Source of the DNA: Melastoma dodecandrum
Taxonomy: Eukaryota; Streptophyta; Magnoliopsida; Myrtales; Melastomataceae
Reading direction: 5' to 3'
Assembly (NCBI GenBank): GCA_029817715.1
Contig: JARUPY010000290.1
Location: forward strand, 2,666,001-2,730,000
DNA length: 64,000 nt
Shown here: positions 11,661 to 25,456 of the stretch, piece after piece
Layout: every line of letters starts with the position of its first letter
How positions within the stretch are numbered: position 1 is the stretch's first letter
The notes under the pieces: generated by a model
Told to the model about the DNA's origin: nothing
What the model saw: the letters and a program-made list of their open reading frames with translations, nothing else
The model's database searches: none
Made by a program: the position numbers and the translations under genes

Positions 11661-12438
11661 ATGAGGACGATGCTGTTGCTGTTGTTGGTGGTGGTTGAAT
11701 CAGCAGGGATCGGCGACAAGGGTGACGGAGTGGCAGAGGGCGCACCTTATGGAGTTGGGGAAGGTTCTGACACAGGCCGCAATGGAAGACATGTTGTGGT
11801 GACTGTACTGAAGAGGGCCTACATGTAGGGGCACGGGCCAACGCTTGACATATTTCTAGACGTGCTGCGGCTCGGGGAGGGGTCTCGTCGGCTGGTGAAG
11901 CACCTCCTGATGGTTGTCCTGGATTCAACCTCCATGGAGTGTTGCCGCTTCCTGGGGGTCCCCTGCTACCACCAGGAGATCATGGGTGGTGGGAGCCTTG
12001 AGGGGGAGGTGTTCATGTCCAGGGCTCCTGAGGATCATGTGGAGGAGGATCCTGTTCCACAGAGACATCCTTGCCCACGGCTACAGCCTTGTCTTCACGG
12101 TACGCCATGGTGGCCGTCGGTGCTCTTCATTTTAGTTTTCTCTTTGTCGGTCGGCCTCATTTCGGAAGTTGACTTTCTTCCCGTTCCCCTCCCAACTCCA
12201 TGGAAAACCGTTTCGACCGTTCACAAGACACGGAAGTTGTGTGGCTGTTAGCATGGCCGAATTTCGGCAGGGCCCCAATCGGAGTCTGGACACTGCCCAG
12301 TTAAGCAGCTTCTGCGAGAACAGCAGGGACTTAAGGGAGGTCGAGATGGTTCAGGCCAACTGCTGCCAAATAATCCGAGCCAGCCAAGGTGACCGACCGG
12401 ACGATGGCCATCATGGACAGGACGAGGTTCAGAAGTAA
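11661..12438 (+). pseudogene. nucleotide-diphospho-sugar transferase (PF03407, GT77-like) pseudogene
   Basis: Conserved pieces occur in order but in different frames. GKVLTQAAMED lies near 11758-11790, and VVVTVLKRAYM ends at a TAG (11826). LDIFLDVLRLGEGSRRLVKH and MVVLD follow near 11848-11922. IMWRRILFHRDILAHGYSLVFT, given here as one block only by its ends IMWRRI and YSLVFT, lies near 12038-12100. LSSFCENSRDL and VQANCC lie near 12300-12365. These match plant PF03407 proteins related to arabinosyl/xylosyltransferases of the Golgi. The segment holding the DxD metal site is missing. Frameshifts, an internal stop and the central deletion make this a pseudogene. Confidence 0.75.
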
Positions 12439-12782
12439 GCCCAACGAGAGATTCTCACGGTGCAGGCACGAGGCCTGCGAAAATTCTAGGCACAGATAGC
12501 TACAAATTTACCAAACACTTGTTTAGTTTGTAAAAAAGGGAAAAGGATTTTGTTCGTCGTATTGCATTTATATTAATCGATTAAAAATAAAATAATTTAA
12601 TAATTTTTATTTTTTAAGGGTGAGAAAACCGAGGGGTTGAAGAAAAATGGATCCCTAAAACCCGACCCGCCTCTGCCCCGTCCATCCCCCCCAAAATCCT
12701 TTAACCTTTTCCTCCCCAATCCGATCGAAGGGGACTGACTTCTTCCCAGTGACACCGGCGGAGAGTGGGGGAGGACCGAAAC

Positions 12783-15039
12783 ATGGACGAAGACGAGATT
12801 CAGGAGCACGAGGTTTACGGCGGGGAGATCCCCGACGAAGGCGACGCCGATCACGAGTTCTACGACGAAGAGCCCCTCCCCGGCGGCTCCGGCTCCAAGG
12901 TTTGTGCTTCTGAGTCTTTTGCGGCTTCTCCTAATCCGTGGTTTTGCTTTCGTCCCGTTGGATTGATGTTGTGAGTGGACGGGGGGTTCGCTGCTGATTA
13001 GGAGCTGGAGGACATGAAGAAGAGGCTCAAGGAAATCGAGGAGGAAGCCGGCGCCCTCCGCGAGTTGCAGGCTAAGGTGGAGAAGGAGATGGGATCCACT
13101 CCAGGTCAATTTTTTGTCCCCCTCCCTCTGTCTATATTTACAGTGTTTCTCTGGCTTGACAGCCGTAGGGGATAGTTCCCCGTTCTTTCTTCACTGGGAA
13201 TCATGCATCCATCTGGAGATTCTCCTGCTTGTCAGGGCCTTGAGTCTCTCTGGCGTAACTTCTAGCATCACATGATTTCTTCTGTTGGGAAACTTTCGGT
13301 TAGAAGCACCAGCTGTTATGGGATTCAATCAACTCATTTCAGTACATAAAATAGCCATTCCACCCCATTAGATACTGGTCACTACGCTCAATGTTTGTGC
13401 TGAATCGCGTTGCCAACTGCCTGAATCCATTTAAATAAAGAATCATTTCACTGTTGTATCATGCTATACATCATCTGTTAGTGGTTGTTTTGTGATCTGT
13501 GAAGTTTATTCATCACTATGTAATTTATTATTCTCTAGTTTCATAATCGGTCCTGGGGACTAAGAGGTTGTAATTGACAGATTCCACATCTGCAACCTTG
13601 GCTGAGAAGGAGGAGATTGATTCAAGGTCCATCTATGTCGGAAACGTGAGTTTTTTTCTTTGAGTTGATCAGGCTCTTAGGTGTATGTTGCATAGGCTGC
13701 TTGTTTTTTTTTGTTCTGTAGTGTCGACATATGATGAAATATTGTGGCCAAAACCAGAAATTGATAAACACAATGGGAAACTAAAGCTGCGTGTCTGTCA
13801 TAATCTGTTTTTGTGCTGGGGAGAGGGGTGTGCCTATGAATATCATCTGGGCAGTGGAGGGTAGCCCATAACTGAGGGTATAAGGTACATTTCAAAATGG
13901 AGTTGTGAAGTTTTGTTGGTTGAATCTTGTGGTTAGATAATAAATAGAGAATCCATAAGAGAGAGGTTTTTGATTTGTTTCTTGCTATGCCTAATGCTCG
14001 AGTGATACTAAGTATTAAATATCATGCAATGCCAAACCGTTTGGCTTCACTTATGAGCTACAGTTAATTTAAGTGACCTATTTGATTATACATGTTGTCT
14101 TCTTTCAGTGTTTACTAATTTGAGGTAAACTTGGCACTGTTGTCTCACGTTGGACTCATTCGTGCCTGTCGCGGAACTTCAGGTGGACTATGCCTGCACA
14201 CCAGAGGAAGTTCAGCAGCATTTCCAGTCATGTGGCACGGTCAATCGAGTTACCATTCTCACTGACAAGTATGGTCAACCGAAGGGATTTGCTTATGTCG
14301 AGTTTGTGGAGGTTGATGCTGTTCAAAATGCGCTGTTGTTGAACGAAACTGAGTTGCATGGCCGCGCGTTGAAGGTTATTGAAAGTAATTTTTAGAAATT
14401 GTTCAAGTAATGCTATTTTATGTTGCTAATGAGTGTCCTCTGTTTTTCAATTGGCAGGTTTCTGCAAAGCGGACAAACATTCCTGGAATGAAGCAATATC
14501 GGGGTAGGCAAGCTGGCTCATTCCCCGGGTTTAGATCTCGAAGGCCATTTTTTCCTGGTGCTCCTGTGTTTTATGCTCCCGTATATTCGCCTTACGGCTA
14601 TGGGTAAGGTTTTTTTTTTTCCCTTCAGTGATGGTTGATGATAGGTAGTTTCAGTGCTTAAGTAAAATCAGCCTATTCTTTAGATGTCCCCTTTCTAAGC
14701 AGAACATAAAGGCAGTTGATTTAAGATTGGGGGACCGCACAATTAATTATTTTTTCGGTTTCTATTAGTAATTTTATGGACGACCTACGAAAGATATAAG
14801 TGCTATCCTTATTTCTCTGAAAGGAACTGTTTAATTTCATTACTTGTGGAAGGCTGTATGACTAGATGCGGCTGCTCGTAAAAGGGAAATCCATCTGTCA
14901 AATGATAAATCATCACCGTACTAGGGATGTAAGTAGATAAATTTAAGAGCTACAGATTATTTCTGTGAATTAACGGCGCTTCTCATTGGACAGGAGGATT
15001 CCGAGGTTTAGGCGGCCCACGCGATACAGGCCGTACTGA
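12783..15039 (+). CDS. PABN: polyadenylate-binding protein 2 (nuclear PABPN1 type), six exons
   Basis: Exons 12783-12899, 13002-13104, 13581-13645, 14183-14374, 14458-14603 and 14994-15039 join with correct phases and GT-AG borders into 222 residues, the usual length of plant PABN proteins. Domain order: acidic N-terminus (residues 1-39), a coiled-coil helix ([17 protein letters not shown]), one RNA recognition motif with RNP2 SIYVGNV and RNP1 KGFAYVEF, then [14 protein letters not shown] and an Arg-rich tail ending RYRPY. The family binds nascent poly(A) tails in the nucleus, stimulates poly(A) polymerase and controls tail length. The coding sequence looks intact. The open frame at 12597-13109 on the minus strand is only its antisense shadow. 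Confidence 0.95.
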
Positions 15040-15494
15040 TTGATCCTGGTTTACCTCGTCCATGGCTGAAGTGGAGTTGCGACCCTTGATTGTCGTCGGG
15101 GGATTTTCCAGTGTTCTGGCGCCCAAGGCCAAATGATTGATACCGTTTTATCTCGACGATCGCCGGAGTGGACTGATCTAGTTTCGCGGGAGTTGTAGGG
15201 CCTTCGAACCATTTATGATTTATGTTGTTATCTGCACGTTAGAATAGCGCAATGGAGTTTGAGGGAGAGAACACAACTTGATAAATTACATTGGGCCTTA
15301 AAATTTAGTTAGTCCACCATATGGGCCTCCAGTCGCGTCATTTCTTTCTCTCCTTCCTAGAAATGAGATTAAGTTAGCCCAACAGCGACCTGCCGTCTGT
15401 CTTCCCGGTCAGTACTCCGTGCCGACGAGGATCGGAGATTGCCGTCGGGATCGCATCGAAGTCGGCGGTTCTTCTGATTCTTTTGGGTTTGGGA
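15040..15494. other. intergenic: PABN 3' region and MED31 upstream region
   Basis: No reading frame or RNA gene was recognised. The first part is probably PABN 3' UTR. No clear poly(A) signal or TATA box was assigned. Confidence 0.5.
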
Positions 15495-17010
15495 ATGGAT
15501 TCTTCCAGTGAAGACGATGCTGACGCAGCAGCTGAAGTAGCCGAATCAACGGCTTCTCCCTCACCGTATGTCCTGAAAATCCTTTGTTTCCTCTTTTGCT
15601 TCGGTTGGTTCCGGGCAGGGGATGCATCTTCTCTGAGGCGATCTCTCTTTGCTTGTTTTGGGTGCTGGTCGTGGCGTTCCAGCCCGAATAATGTTTACAA
15701 CGACCCCGACGATGGCGGCAAAGGTTTTTGCTGGAGCTCGAGTTCGAGCAGTGCTTGGCCAATCCCACCTACATTCAATGTATGAATTTTTCGGTAGTCC
15801 GTTGGAGATGATGCAGTGACCCCCTCAGTGTATTTCGAATTGAATCAGTCTGAGTTAGGTCGGTGTTATGTTATAACTGTCCCAGATTTGGCTCAGAATC
15901 GGTACTTCGAAGACGAGGCCTTCATGGGATACTTGAAATACCTCATGTATTGGACGTGGGTCAGAGTATGTCAAGTTTATCATGTGAGTTCTGCTCTGAA
16001 TACCCGGTTATGCTGCTTGTACATCGTTTCTGGCACCAAACTCGTGAGTAGTGAGCGTAGTTGATTTATGAGTGGTTACTGCTCAGTCAAATTTCTTCAT
16101 TGAGTAGCTGCTTTCCATGGATTTGACTTTTTGATTAAACAACATGGACAGTTATTGTTTCATTGACTGATTGGAAATTGTCAGGTATTCTCATTTCCTG
16201 TACTTTCTGGAACTTCTCCAAAATGCAAACTTCCGAAATGCAATGGCGCATTCTGGAAATAAGGTTTCATTGTTTATCTCCGTCATTGGATATTGCTTGT
16301 TTTATATTCTCTACGTTGTACAAAAATGATACTGGATTCTTGCTCTTTCTCGGTCTTAGTTTTTTGGGGTTGACTACATAGATATTTACTTATTGTTACT
16401 GTCGATTCACATAATGAGTTACTGGTGGAGTGACTAAGGCTGGACGGTAAATAATTTCATTTTGTGGTGGATATGCTTGGTGGGCAAGTCCACATTTATC
16501 GACAGAAAGATACATTAGGGATGTTTTTTAAGTTCTATCTGGTGTCCACTACATGGCCATAGTCAGAAGGTCCTCCTTTTAACTGTTGACATGTTTAACA
16601 TCCATTAGATGGTGGCAGGGCTGTGTAGTGAGTGTCCTGTGTTTTGCACTGATTATGGTTTTAGTATTTCTGGATGTTTGTGATTGGGGGCTTTGCATCA
16701 TGGTCTCTGAAGACCTTTTTTGTGAAAAACTACCCCAGGAATCGGCACATCGGCAGCAATTCTTTTTCTGGAAGAATTACAGAAATAATCACTTGAGGCA
16801 CATTGCACCAAGGCCAGAACCTGCTGTGGTACCTCCCGCATCTGCTGCTCTTCCATAAGCTGTTCCTTCTGCTCCTCCGATTCCAGCTTCAGCTTCTGTT
16901 GCGGCTCCTGCACCTGCTGTCCTTCCTCCAATGCAGTATGCTGTGCTGCCTGGATCGTCCCTTCCCAGGAATGACATTAGAAATGTTGCTGCTGATCGGA
17001 GGAAGAGGAA
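15495..17010 (+). pseudogene. MED31: Mediator subunit 31 (SOH1) gene with three lesions
   Basis: Exons follow the MED31 order: 15495-15565, about 15683-15787, 15886-about 15985, 16185-16263 and 16739-17010. Recognisable blocks are RFLLELEFEQCLANPTY, YLAQNRYFEDEAF, HFLYFLELLQN, AHRQQFFFWKNYRNN and DRRKRK. MED31 is a conserved subunit of the Mediator middle module, linking transcription factors to RNA polymerase II. Three lesions are seen: one base missing before RFLLELEF near 15721, one extra base and altered residues between YW and EYVKF near 15954-15964, and TAA at 16856-16858, after which the proline-rich tail stays open in the same frame. Introns are retained, so it is not a processed copy. 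It is either a recent pseudogene or a sequence with consensus errors. Confidence 0.85.
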
Positions 17011-18148
17011 GTATGCAACAAACTTTCCAACCCCCCCCCACCCCCACCCTCGGCTTTCCTGCCCTTTTCTTTTCCTTCTGAAATCTTATTTCACCTCAGG
17101 GAGTCTTCTGTGACTGATTGGAATGCATCTGAGCTTGGAGGAAAGATTCAACTTGATTATCATGTTCGAAAGGAAAATTTATCGAAGACCGTGGCTCTAA
17201 TTCCTCTGGTAAATTAAATTGAACCAAATTCCTTGTGTTCTTTATGTATTGTATTTTCACCTCTTGTAGTCGGTCACAGACGTATGTCTTATCATTACGC
17301 TAGGCATTGGGGAATCAACTTCCCTCACAAATGGTGCCGTTGTAATCTTGGCTAGTTTTCCACACACGCATCAGAGGTAAGTGAAGTCCTGGCCTTGAAT
17401 GCTTGACGACTTTGTGATGCACGGTGGCCCGACTCGCAACTGATGTTTAAAGCAGCAACTGCCTCTTATATAATGTTGGGGGAAGCCTGGTTTATGGTTA
17501 CTGCTGCCTTAAACTTTAGAGGCTATGATTTGAAGAAGGAATTATGTAAATGTCAACCAACCCAGGTTGGGAGTCCGCATAGGATGATTGATCGATCGAT
17601 GCTTCAAGCATCCGGGCATCTCCTTTGGGATTAGTTAATTAGGGCTGCTGCTAGCAACTGGATGTTACTGCTGTCATTTTGTCCTGGCTCTGGGATGATT
17701 ATGTCGTATAAAATGGGGATTAGTTCTTTCGACACATAGGGGCGATGGATGGATGAATGACGGTAGATTTCTTCACTGGCAATGGATATTTAGTGCTTGC
17801 TAACCAGGCACTAATTTGGAACCCACTTCATCATTAAACAAAAGGATAACCACAGATCGCAAGGGTGAAGGCGGGTGGATCGATGCGTTTGACTGGCAAC
17901 CCACCTTTGGGATTAGAGATGACTCGGATCAGACGCGGCGAGGCGGATAAAGATAAGATTTGAGATCACCATCTTAATTAAGAATTAGTTGGATGTTAAT
18001 TAGTCGGGGGAGAGTTGGTTTCTTCTTCGAGCCGCCGCGTATTTGACGTGGCATAAAATTATTGTCTGTTATCATGATTTCCCGAGTCCCCCCACCACCT
18101 ACACCTTCTCATCGTCGTCATCATCATCATCAGGACCGTTGCGTCCTT
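17011..18148. other. intergenic: MED31 downstream and GDH upstream region
   Basis: A stretch near 17099-17215 could be a further diverged 3' exon, but I do not recognise it. No other gene is supported. A short GATCGATCGAT run lies near 17588. Confidence 0.45.
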
Positions 18149-18156
18149 ATATATAG
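18149..18156 (+). promoter_or_regulatory. TATA box of the glutamate dehydrogenase gene
   Basis: TATATATA-type sequence (CTTATATATAGC) lies about 110 bp upstream of the GDH start codon, preceded by a TCATCATCATCA run. Position and motif fit a plant core promoter; the transcription start would be near 18185. Confidence 0.6.
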
Positions 18157-18254
18157 CATCAAAACCAGGAAAGGAGAACGCCACAAGAGGAGACGCTTCT
18201 TCCTTTTCTCTTTATACTCTCTGGGTTTTTATTGAGGGGGCTTAATCGTTTTAG

Positions 18255-20168
<1,914 letters not shown>

Positions 20169-20490
20169 AACCAAGCCTCGCTATTACTTAGCGCTCGCTG
20201 GTAGGCAAATGCGGATACATACGTGGGATCATTTGTCCTCCTCGGAAAAAACCAATCAAGTGCTTCATTTTCATTCTTCAGATTTGACAGTCAAATGGTC
20301 GATCCTCACTTTCTTACAAGTACTGAGGAGTTGGATGGTGGATATTAAGCCACGTAGGAATTGCAAGATCCCCAGTTTTCTTCTGGAACCATCTCTATAT
20401 AAACTCCCTCAACTGAGGAAGGTGATGTTCGTAATAATAATAATAATAAATAAATAAGAAAAAATATCAGAACGCGGCAGTTGGGAGGAG
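20169..20490. other. GDH to MSRA intergenic spacer
   Basis: Only about 320 bp separate the GDH stop from the MSRA start. It holds the GDH 3' UTR and an AATAATAATAATAAATAAAT run near 20432-20455 that could serve as a near-upstream poly(A) element or be part of the MSRA promoter. Confidence 0.5.
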
Positions 20491-22099
20491 ATGATGCTAA
20501 AGTCACTGCCACCGTCCTCGTTATCATCATCTTCCTCACCCGCCCTCCTCCTCTTCTCCTCCTCCATCCACCGCCAACCCTCCGCCCTTCCCTTCCGTTC
20601 TACCTCTTTGTTCCCCCGTCGCGTAGCCGTCGTCCCTCGCCCCATGAACATCCTCAAGAGGCTCGGCTTCGGCACCCGGCCAGACCCCTCCTCCTTCGAC
20701 TCCACTATCCCCCAGTCCCCCGACGACGACGTCCCCGCCCCCGGCCAGGTCTTCTCCCAGTTCGGCGCCGGTTGCTTCTGGGGGGTAGAGCTTACCTTCC
20801 AGAGGGTCCCTGGAGTCACCAAGACTGAGGTCGGCTACAGTCAGGGGCTCCTCCACAACCCTACCTACGAGGACGTCTGCACTGGCACCACCAACCACAA
20901 CGAGGTCGTTAGGGTACAGTATGACCCTAAGGAATGCTCCTACCAGTCCCTCCTCGACGTCTTCTGGTCCAGGCATGACCCCACCACCCTCAATCGTCAG
21001 GTGATTGCCGGCATCGATTCGCCCCTTTCCATGCCAATTCCCCTTCTTCGCCATCTTTTTAATCTTTCCGTGGAATGTCTAAGCTTTGTTCCTGCTCGGA
21101 TGGAGAATTCTCCAATTTCGCTGTTAATTGTGCTGATAAATGTGCAAGATTGGATCTGTCCGAGTCTGCCTAATTTTTATGTGGATGTAATTAGCTGGGA
21201 TTTGTGACCTGAACCTTAGAGAATACTGTGCACCCGTTAGCGCTTGTAGGGATATGACAATCTTGCGGTTCTTCCACTCGACGATGTCAGTTTTTCAGGA
21301 AAAAAGTATCATAAGGACTCTATCCAGAAGCCTGTCTCTGACAATAGTAATCTTGGTTAAATGGAATCGCTGCACCGCTATTTTCTCGTGTCTGGGTTGT
21401 TCTGAACTGACGATAATTTGTCATGTGCTACGAGTCATGAGTTCATCAGTCGCTTCATTGTCTGGGGAGTGTTAAGTGCTCTTTTGTGTTGTTGTTACCT
21501 GGATTTTCTGTTTTATCCATCCTTTGAGGTTGCATAGCATTTGTTTGGTTGATTATCTGACCATAACTTGTCTTGTGCTACGAGTCATGAGTTCATCATT
21601 TGTGCACTTTATTGTCTGATGAGTGTTAAGTGCTCTTTTCTGCTGTTATCAGGTGGATTTTCTATTTGATCCATCCTTTGACGTTGCGTAGTGTCTATTT
21701 GGTTGATTTGAAACTGTTTGATTGATTAGCTCTTCTCTGAAGCATTCCCTTCGAGTGTTCTTTTGAGATTTGTTGGTTCAATTGCTTTGGCTCTCTTATA
21801 CTTTACTACTTTTATCTGACAATTTTCTTTCATTGGTTATGGATCAGGGGAACGACGTAGGCACGCAGTACAGGTCAGGGATATACTACTACTCACTGGA
21901 GCAAGAGAAGGAGGCGAAGGAATCCCTTGAAAAACAGCAGAGACTCCTCAACCGAAAGATCGTCACCGAGATCCTGCCAGCTAAGAAGTTCTACAGAGCT
22001 GAGGAATACCATCAGCAGTACCTGGCCAAGGGAGGGAGGTTTGGTTTCAAGCAGTCTGCCGCCAAGGGCTGCAATGACCCAATCAGATGCTACGGCTAG
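20491..22099 (+). CDS. MSRA: peptide methionine sulfoxide reductase A, plastid type, two exons
   Basis: Exons 20491-21000 and 21848-22099 join in phase 0 into 253 residues. Residues 1 to about 50 are rich in Ser, Pro and Arg and lack acids, fitting a chloroplast transit peptide. The catalytic motif [10 protein letters not shown] places the active cysteine at residue 95. Further family motifs are [44 protein letters not shown] and the C-terminal NDPIRCYG with the resolving cysteine. The enzyme reduces the S form of methionine sulfoxide in proteins, using thioredoxin, and protects against oxidative damage. Length and domain order are close to MSRA4-type proteins. The start could be either of two adjacent ATG codons. 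Confidence 0.95.
21407..21706 (+). repeat. 150-bp tandem duplication inside the MSRA intron
   Basis: The stretch starting CTGACGATAATTTGTC at 21407 is repeated, diverged, from 21557 (CTGACCATAACTTGTC). Shared anchors GTGCTACGAGTCATGAGTTC, GAGTGTTAAGTGCTCTTT and ATCCATCCTTTGA recur at an offset of about 150 bp. It lies wholly inside the intron and should not affect the protein. Confidence 0.85.
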
Positions 22100-22539
22100 G
22101 ACGGAGCCTTGTCTCTGCATTCTGGGGAAAGGTGATGAGTTGTAGTTTGGTGGGTGAGTGCTGCTGCAATCCCTCTTTCCCAAATGTTACAAAAATAAGG
22201 CTTTTCGATTTTAGCATGAAAACTTTTGGAACAATTGTCCGACCCTGTAATTAGCATTCTCTTATGCTGAAGATAAGACTTGTATATCCTGAATACGATG
22301 CATATTTTGCTTGTGTGGGATTTGCGTAGTACCCTTGTGTTAGATGTTGCATGAAAATGCATATCCCTTGTGAAATTGCAGTTGTGATTAGGTTGACAGG
22401 GGGGATTATCATATGGATTTACCTATACTGAATGCAATCAACTGTTGCGAATAATGTGATGCGAAGGTTTTATTACTGTGGAAACAACTAGAGGGACATA
22501 TAAAGGAAGAAACTTAGGCCCAAAAAACCCCAAACATGC

Positions 22540-23400
22540 ACGTACAAGTACCACACCTGCAGAGGCCCCTCGGTGGATCCATTGAACCCCTATGTGACCG
22601 CTACCGACAAGTTCATCTGTATGCTCGGAGACTTCATGCCTCTGGTCCAGATACCACCATACGGTGATTGTGACAGAGCAAGGGCGGGGCTGAATGGGTT
22701 ACGCGAACTGCAACAGAATCCTCTCAGCGGACAACTGTGATTGTTGTCTACGGGCCGCGGATGGGGACATGCTCCACACCTGTGGTTTTATTCTAACCGC
22801 GAAGATGGCGCCGACAGACCGATTGTTACATCAGCTACGTCAACATTACGGTTATCTGACAACAGGCCTCATGGCTCCAAGAAACAATCTGAATCCAAAA
22901 AAGAAAAGAGAAACGATATGTAGTTTCTTTTAATGACAATAAGATGGTATTTTGATATACCGCATAAACTAGTGCTTAGCTTAACGTTGAATTTGGTGGG
23001 ATTTGAGGTTTGGAATACTCCAATCTCTACTCGCTTGAACACTGGCATGCGATCGTCACTAGTTTCTCGAACCAGGAAATAGCTGATAGCCAAAGTCCTC
23101 AGGTACACATCCATTAACCGTCTTTGGGTCCCCATCGAGATGGTAGTTCATGATCTAAGAGACTGCAGGCCCCACTGGTGCAGCCACGCACTGAACACCG
23201 ATGGGAATGCCCGGCAATGCAAAGGTTACATGTGAGGCCTATAGTAACCTCCCGCCAGAGGATTGTGATGTTTGTATTCAGGAGGTAGACGCGGTCCTGT
23301 TCAGAGGCTGGGTTTTGTCGAAGCAAGGAGGTACAATTTCAGGATTGTTATGTTAGTCATTTCAACGAAACGGTTCTCGGACAGAAGCACTTGCTGTGGA
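22540..23400 (+). pseudogene. Gnk2/DUF26 (cysteine-rich secretory protein) remnants
   Basis: Plus-strand translation from 22540 reads HTCRGPSVDPLNPY, then YGDCDRARAGLNGL; after a frame change it reads DNCDCCLRAADGDMLHTC. From about 23220 it reads AYSNLPPEDCDVCIQEV. This is the spacing of two Gnk2 (DUF26) domains, with the C-x2-C motif followed by a distal cysteine. Such proteins are secreted antifungal proteins, plasmodesmal proteins or receptor ectodomains. Frames change repeatedly and stops intervene, so I call a pseudogene; identity is moderate because only the cysteine frame and short motifs support it. Confidence 0.5.
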
Positions 23401-23668
23401 CGGGAAATGAAACTTCGATTTACAATTACATTAAGGTTCATTTTCCACTTTCATCTGTTTTTTTTTTTTTTATTGTGGCATGTACTAATGCCGGCAGCGG
23501 CAACCATTCTTCTTCGGTCGGCAAATTGTTCTGTTGTCGAGCTGTCCTTTGACGAGATGACGACCAAATATGATGATGATTTCTAGCAAATTTTTCGTGG
23601 GACTCATCACTGACTATGGAAGCATTGTTCTGCGTTGTTCTTCTCCATATTCTTCCCGTTCAATATAA

Positions 23669-23698
23669 AGGGGGGGAGGGGGGAGGGGGGAGGGCGGG
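23669..23698 (+). other. G-rich tract with G-quadruplex potential
   Basis: Four or more runs of at least three guanines (GGGGGGG, GGGGGG, GGGGGG, GGG) are separated by single adenines or a cytosine. The pattern satisfies the usual G-quadruplex rule. It lies in non-coding DNA between pseudogenes. Confidence 0.7.
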
Positions 23699-23913
23699 AA
23701 TTATCAATGCGGTATTACGTATATAATCGACAATGAGGATTAACTTCGGAGGTGTCATGGCTATCACCATTTTTCATGTTCTCACTTGCAACGTGGTCAA
23801 AAGAGTTCCAGATACCACCTATCAGTACCACAACTGGTGAGGGCCATGTAGTCCAACCATTGAGCGACTATTATGATGCCATTCATATAGTAATCAGTGA
23901 CCTCCTGAATACG

Positions 23914-24765
23914 AGATGAACTGATTGTAATAAATGTTCTCTTTCTTAATTTTAAAGATCTTCTCATCTTTTCTCACGCTACAAGTTTCTTAATCATAGA
24001 TGACAATTGTGCCATAATCCCTCTTCTTAGCTATGACAATTTGAATGGCCATAGGTGCAACCGGCGCTGCTGTTGCTGTCGACGGTAATCACCGTGTCCA
24101 CAAGAATGGGATGAGGGCATAATAATAATAATGATAATGATAATGAAAAAGAATAGTTCAAACAGAAGTGCCCCAAAAGCTTCATGAGAGAAGAAATGCA
24201 AAAAGAAAAAGTTCCAATCTTTCGAAATAATCATTGACACCCAGCTAAGAATTTAATTTTCTCCATCCACAACCCTCGGATAGCAGGTTACCCAGTTTCA
24301 AGAACAAGGGCAAAAACAAAAAGGAAGAAATAAACGAATTTTCCAGGCGAACCTGATGATGGGAAGATGAACAGGAGCAACAACAGATGGGAGAGAACCC
24401 CAGTAAAAAGAAGCCTCATCGCTGCTTGTATGCACAGGAGGAGGGGAAGGGGAGAAAGACGAAGAAGGGGCGAGAAGAATGAGGGGGAGAGGCCGAAGCT
24501 CATTAAAACTCACATGCTTTGCATCAGCCTAAGGAATTTATTTTACTTGCTTCATTTGGAAGATGAACTGATTGTAATAAATGTTCTCTTTCTTAATTTT
24601 AAAGATCTTCTCATCTTTTCTCACACTACAAGTTTCTTAATCATAGAGGACAATTGTGCCATAATCCCTCTTCTTAGCTATGATAATTTGAATGGGCATA
24701 GGTGCAACCGGCACTGTTGTTGCCGCCGACGAAAATCACCGTGTCCACAAGAATGGGATGAGGGC

Positions 24766-24803
<38 letters not shown>

Positions 24804-25422
24804 GAAAACGAATAGTTCAAACAGAAGTGCCCCAAGCTTCATGAGAGAAGAAATGCAAAAAGAAAAAGTTCCAATCTTTTGAAATAATCACTGACACCCA
24901 GCTAAGAATTTAATTCTCTGCATCCACAACCCTCGGATAACAGGTTACCCAGTTTCAAGAACAAGGGCAAAAACAAAAAGAAAGAAAAAAACGAATTTTC
25001 CAGGCGAACCTGATGATGGGAAGATGAACAGGAGCAACAGCAGATGGGAGAGAACCCCAGTAAAAAGAAGCCTCATCACTGCTTGTATGCACAGGAGGAG
25101 GGGAAGGGGAGAGAGACGAAGAAGGGGCGAGAAGAATAAGGGGGAGAGGACGAAGCTCATTAAAACTCACATGTTTTGCATCAGCCTAAGGAATTTATTT
25201 TACTTGCTTCATTTGGAAGATGAACTGATTGTAATAAATGTTCTCTTTCTTAATTTTAAAGATCTTCTCATCTTTTCTCACACTACAAGTTTCTTAATCA
25301 TAGAGGACAATTGTGCCATAATCCCTCTTCTTAGCTATGACAATTTGAATGGCCATAGGTGCAACTGGCACTGCTGTTGCCGTCGACGAAAATCACCGTG
25401 TCCACAAGAATGGGATGAGGGC

Positions 25423-25456
<34 letters not shown>

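Noticed and set aside
12597..13109. Minus-strand 170-codon open frame
   Set aside because: Antisense shadow of PABN exons 1-2 and their GC-rich codons.
20536..21054. Minus-strand Gly/Glu/Val-rich 172-codon frame
   Set aside because: Antisense of the MSRA first exon.
24367..24882. 171-codon plus frame repeated in the tandem array
   Set aside because: It spans the purine-rich block, the repeat junction and a microsatellite; its frame varies with unit indels and it has no recognisable motif.
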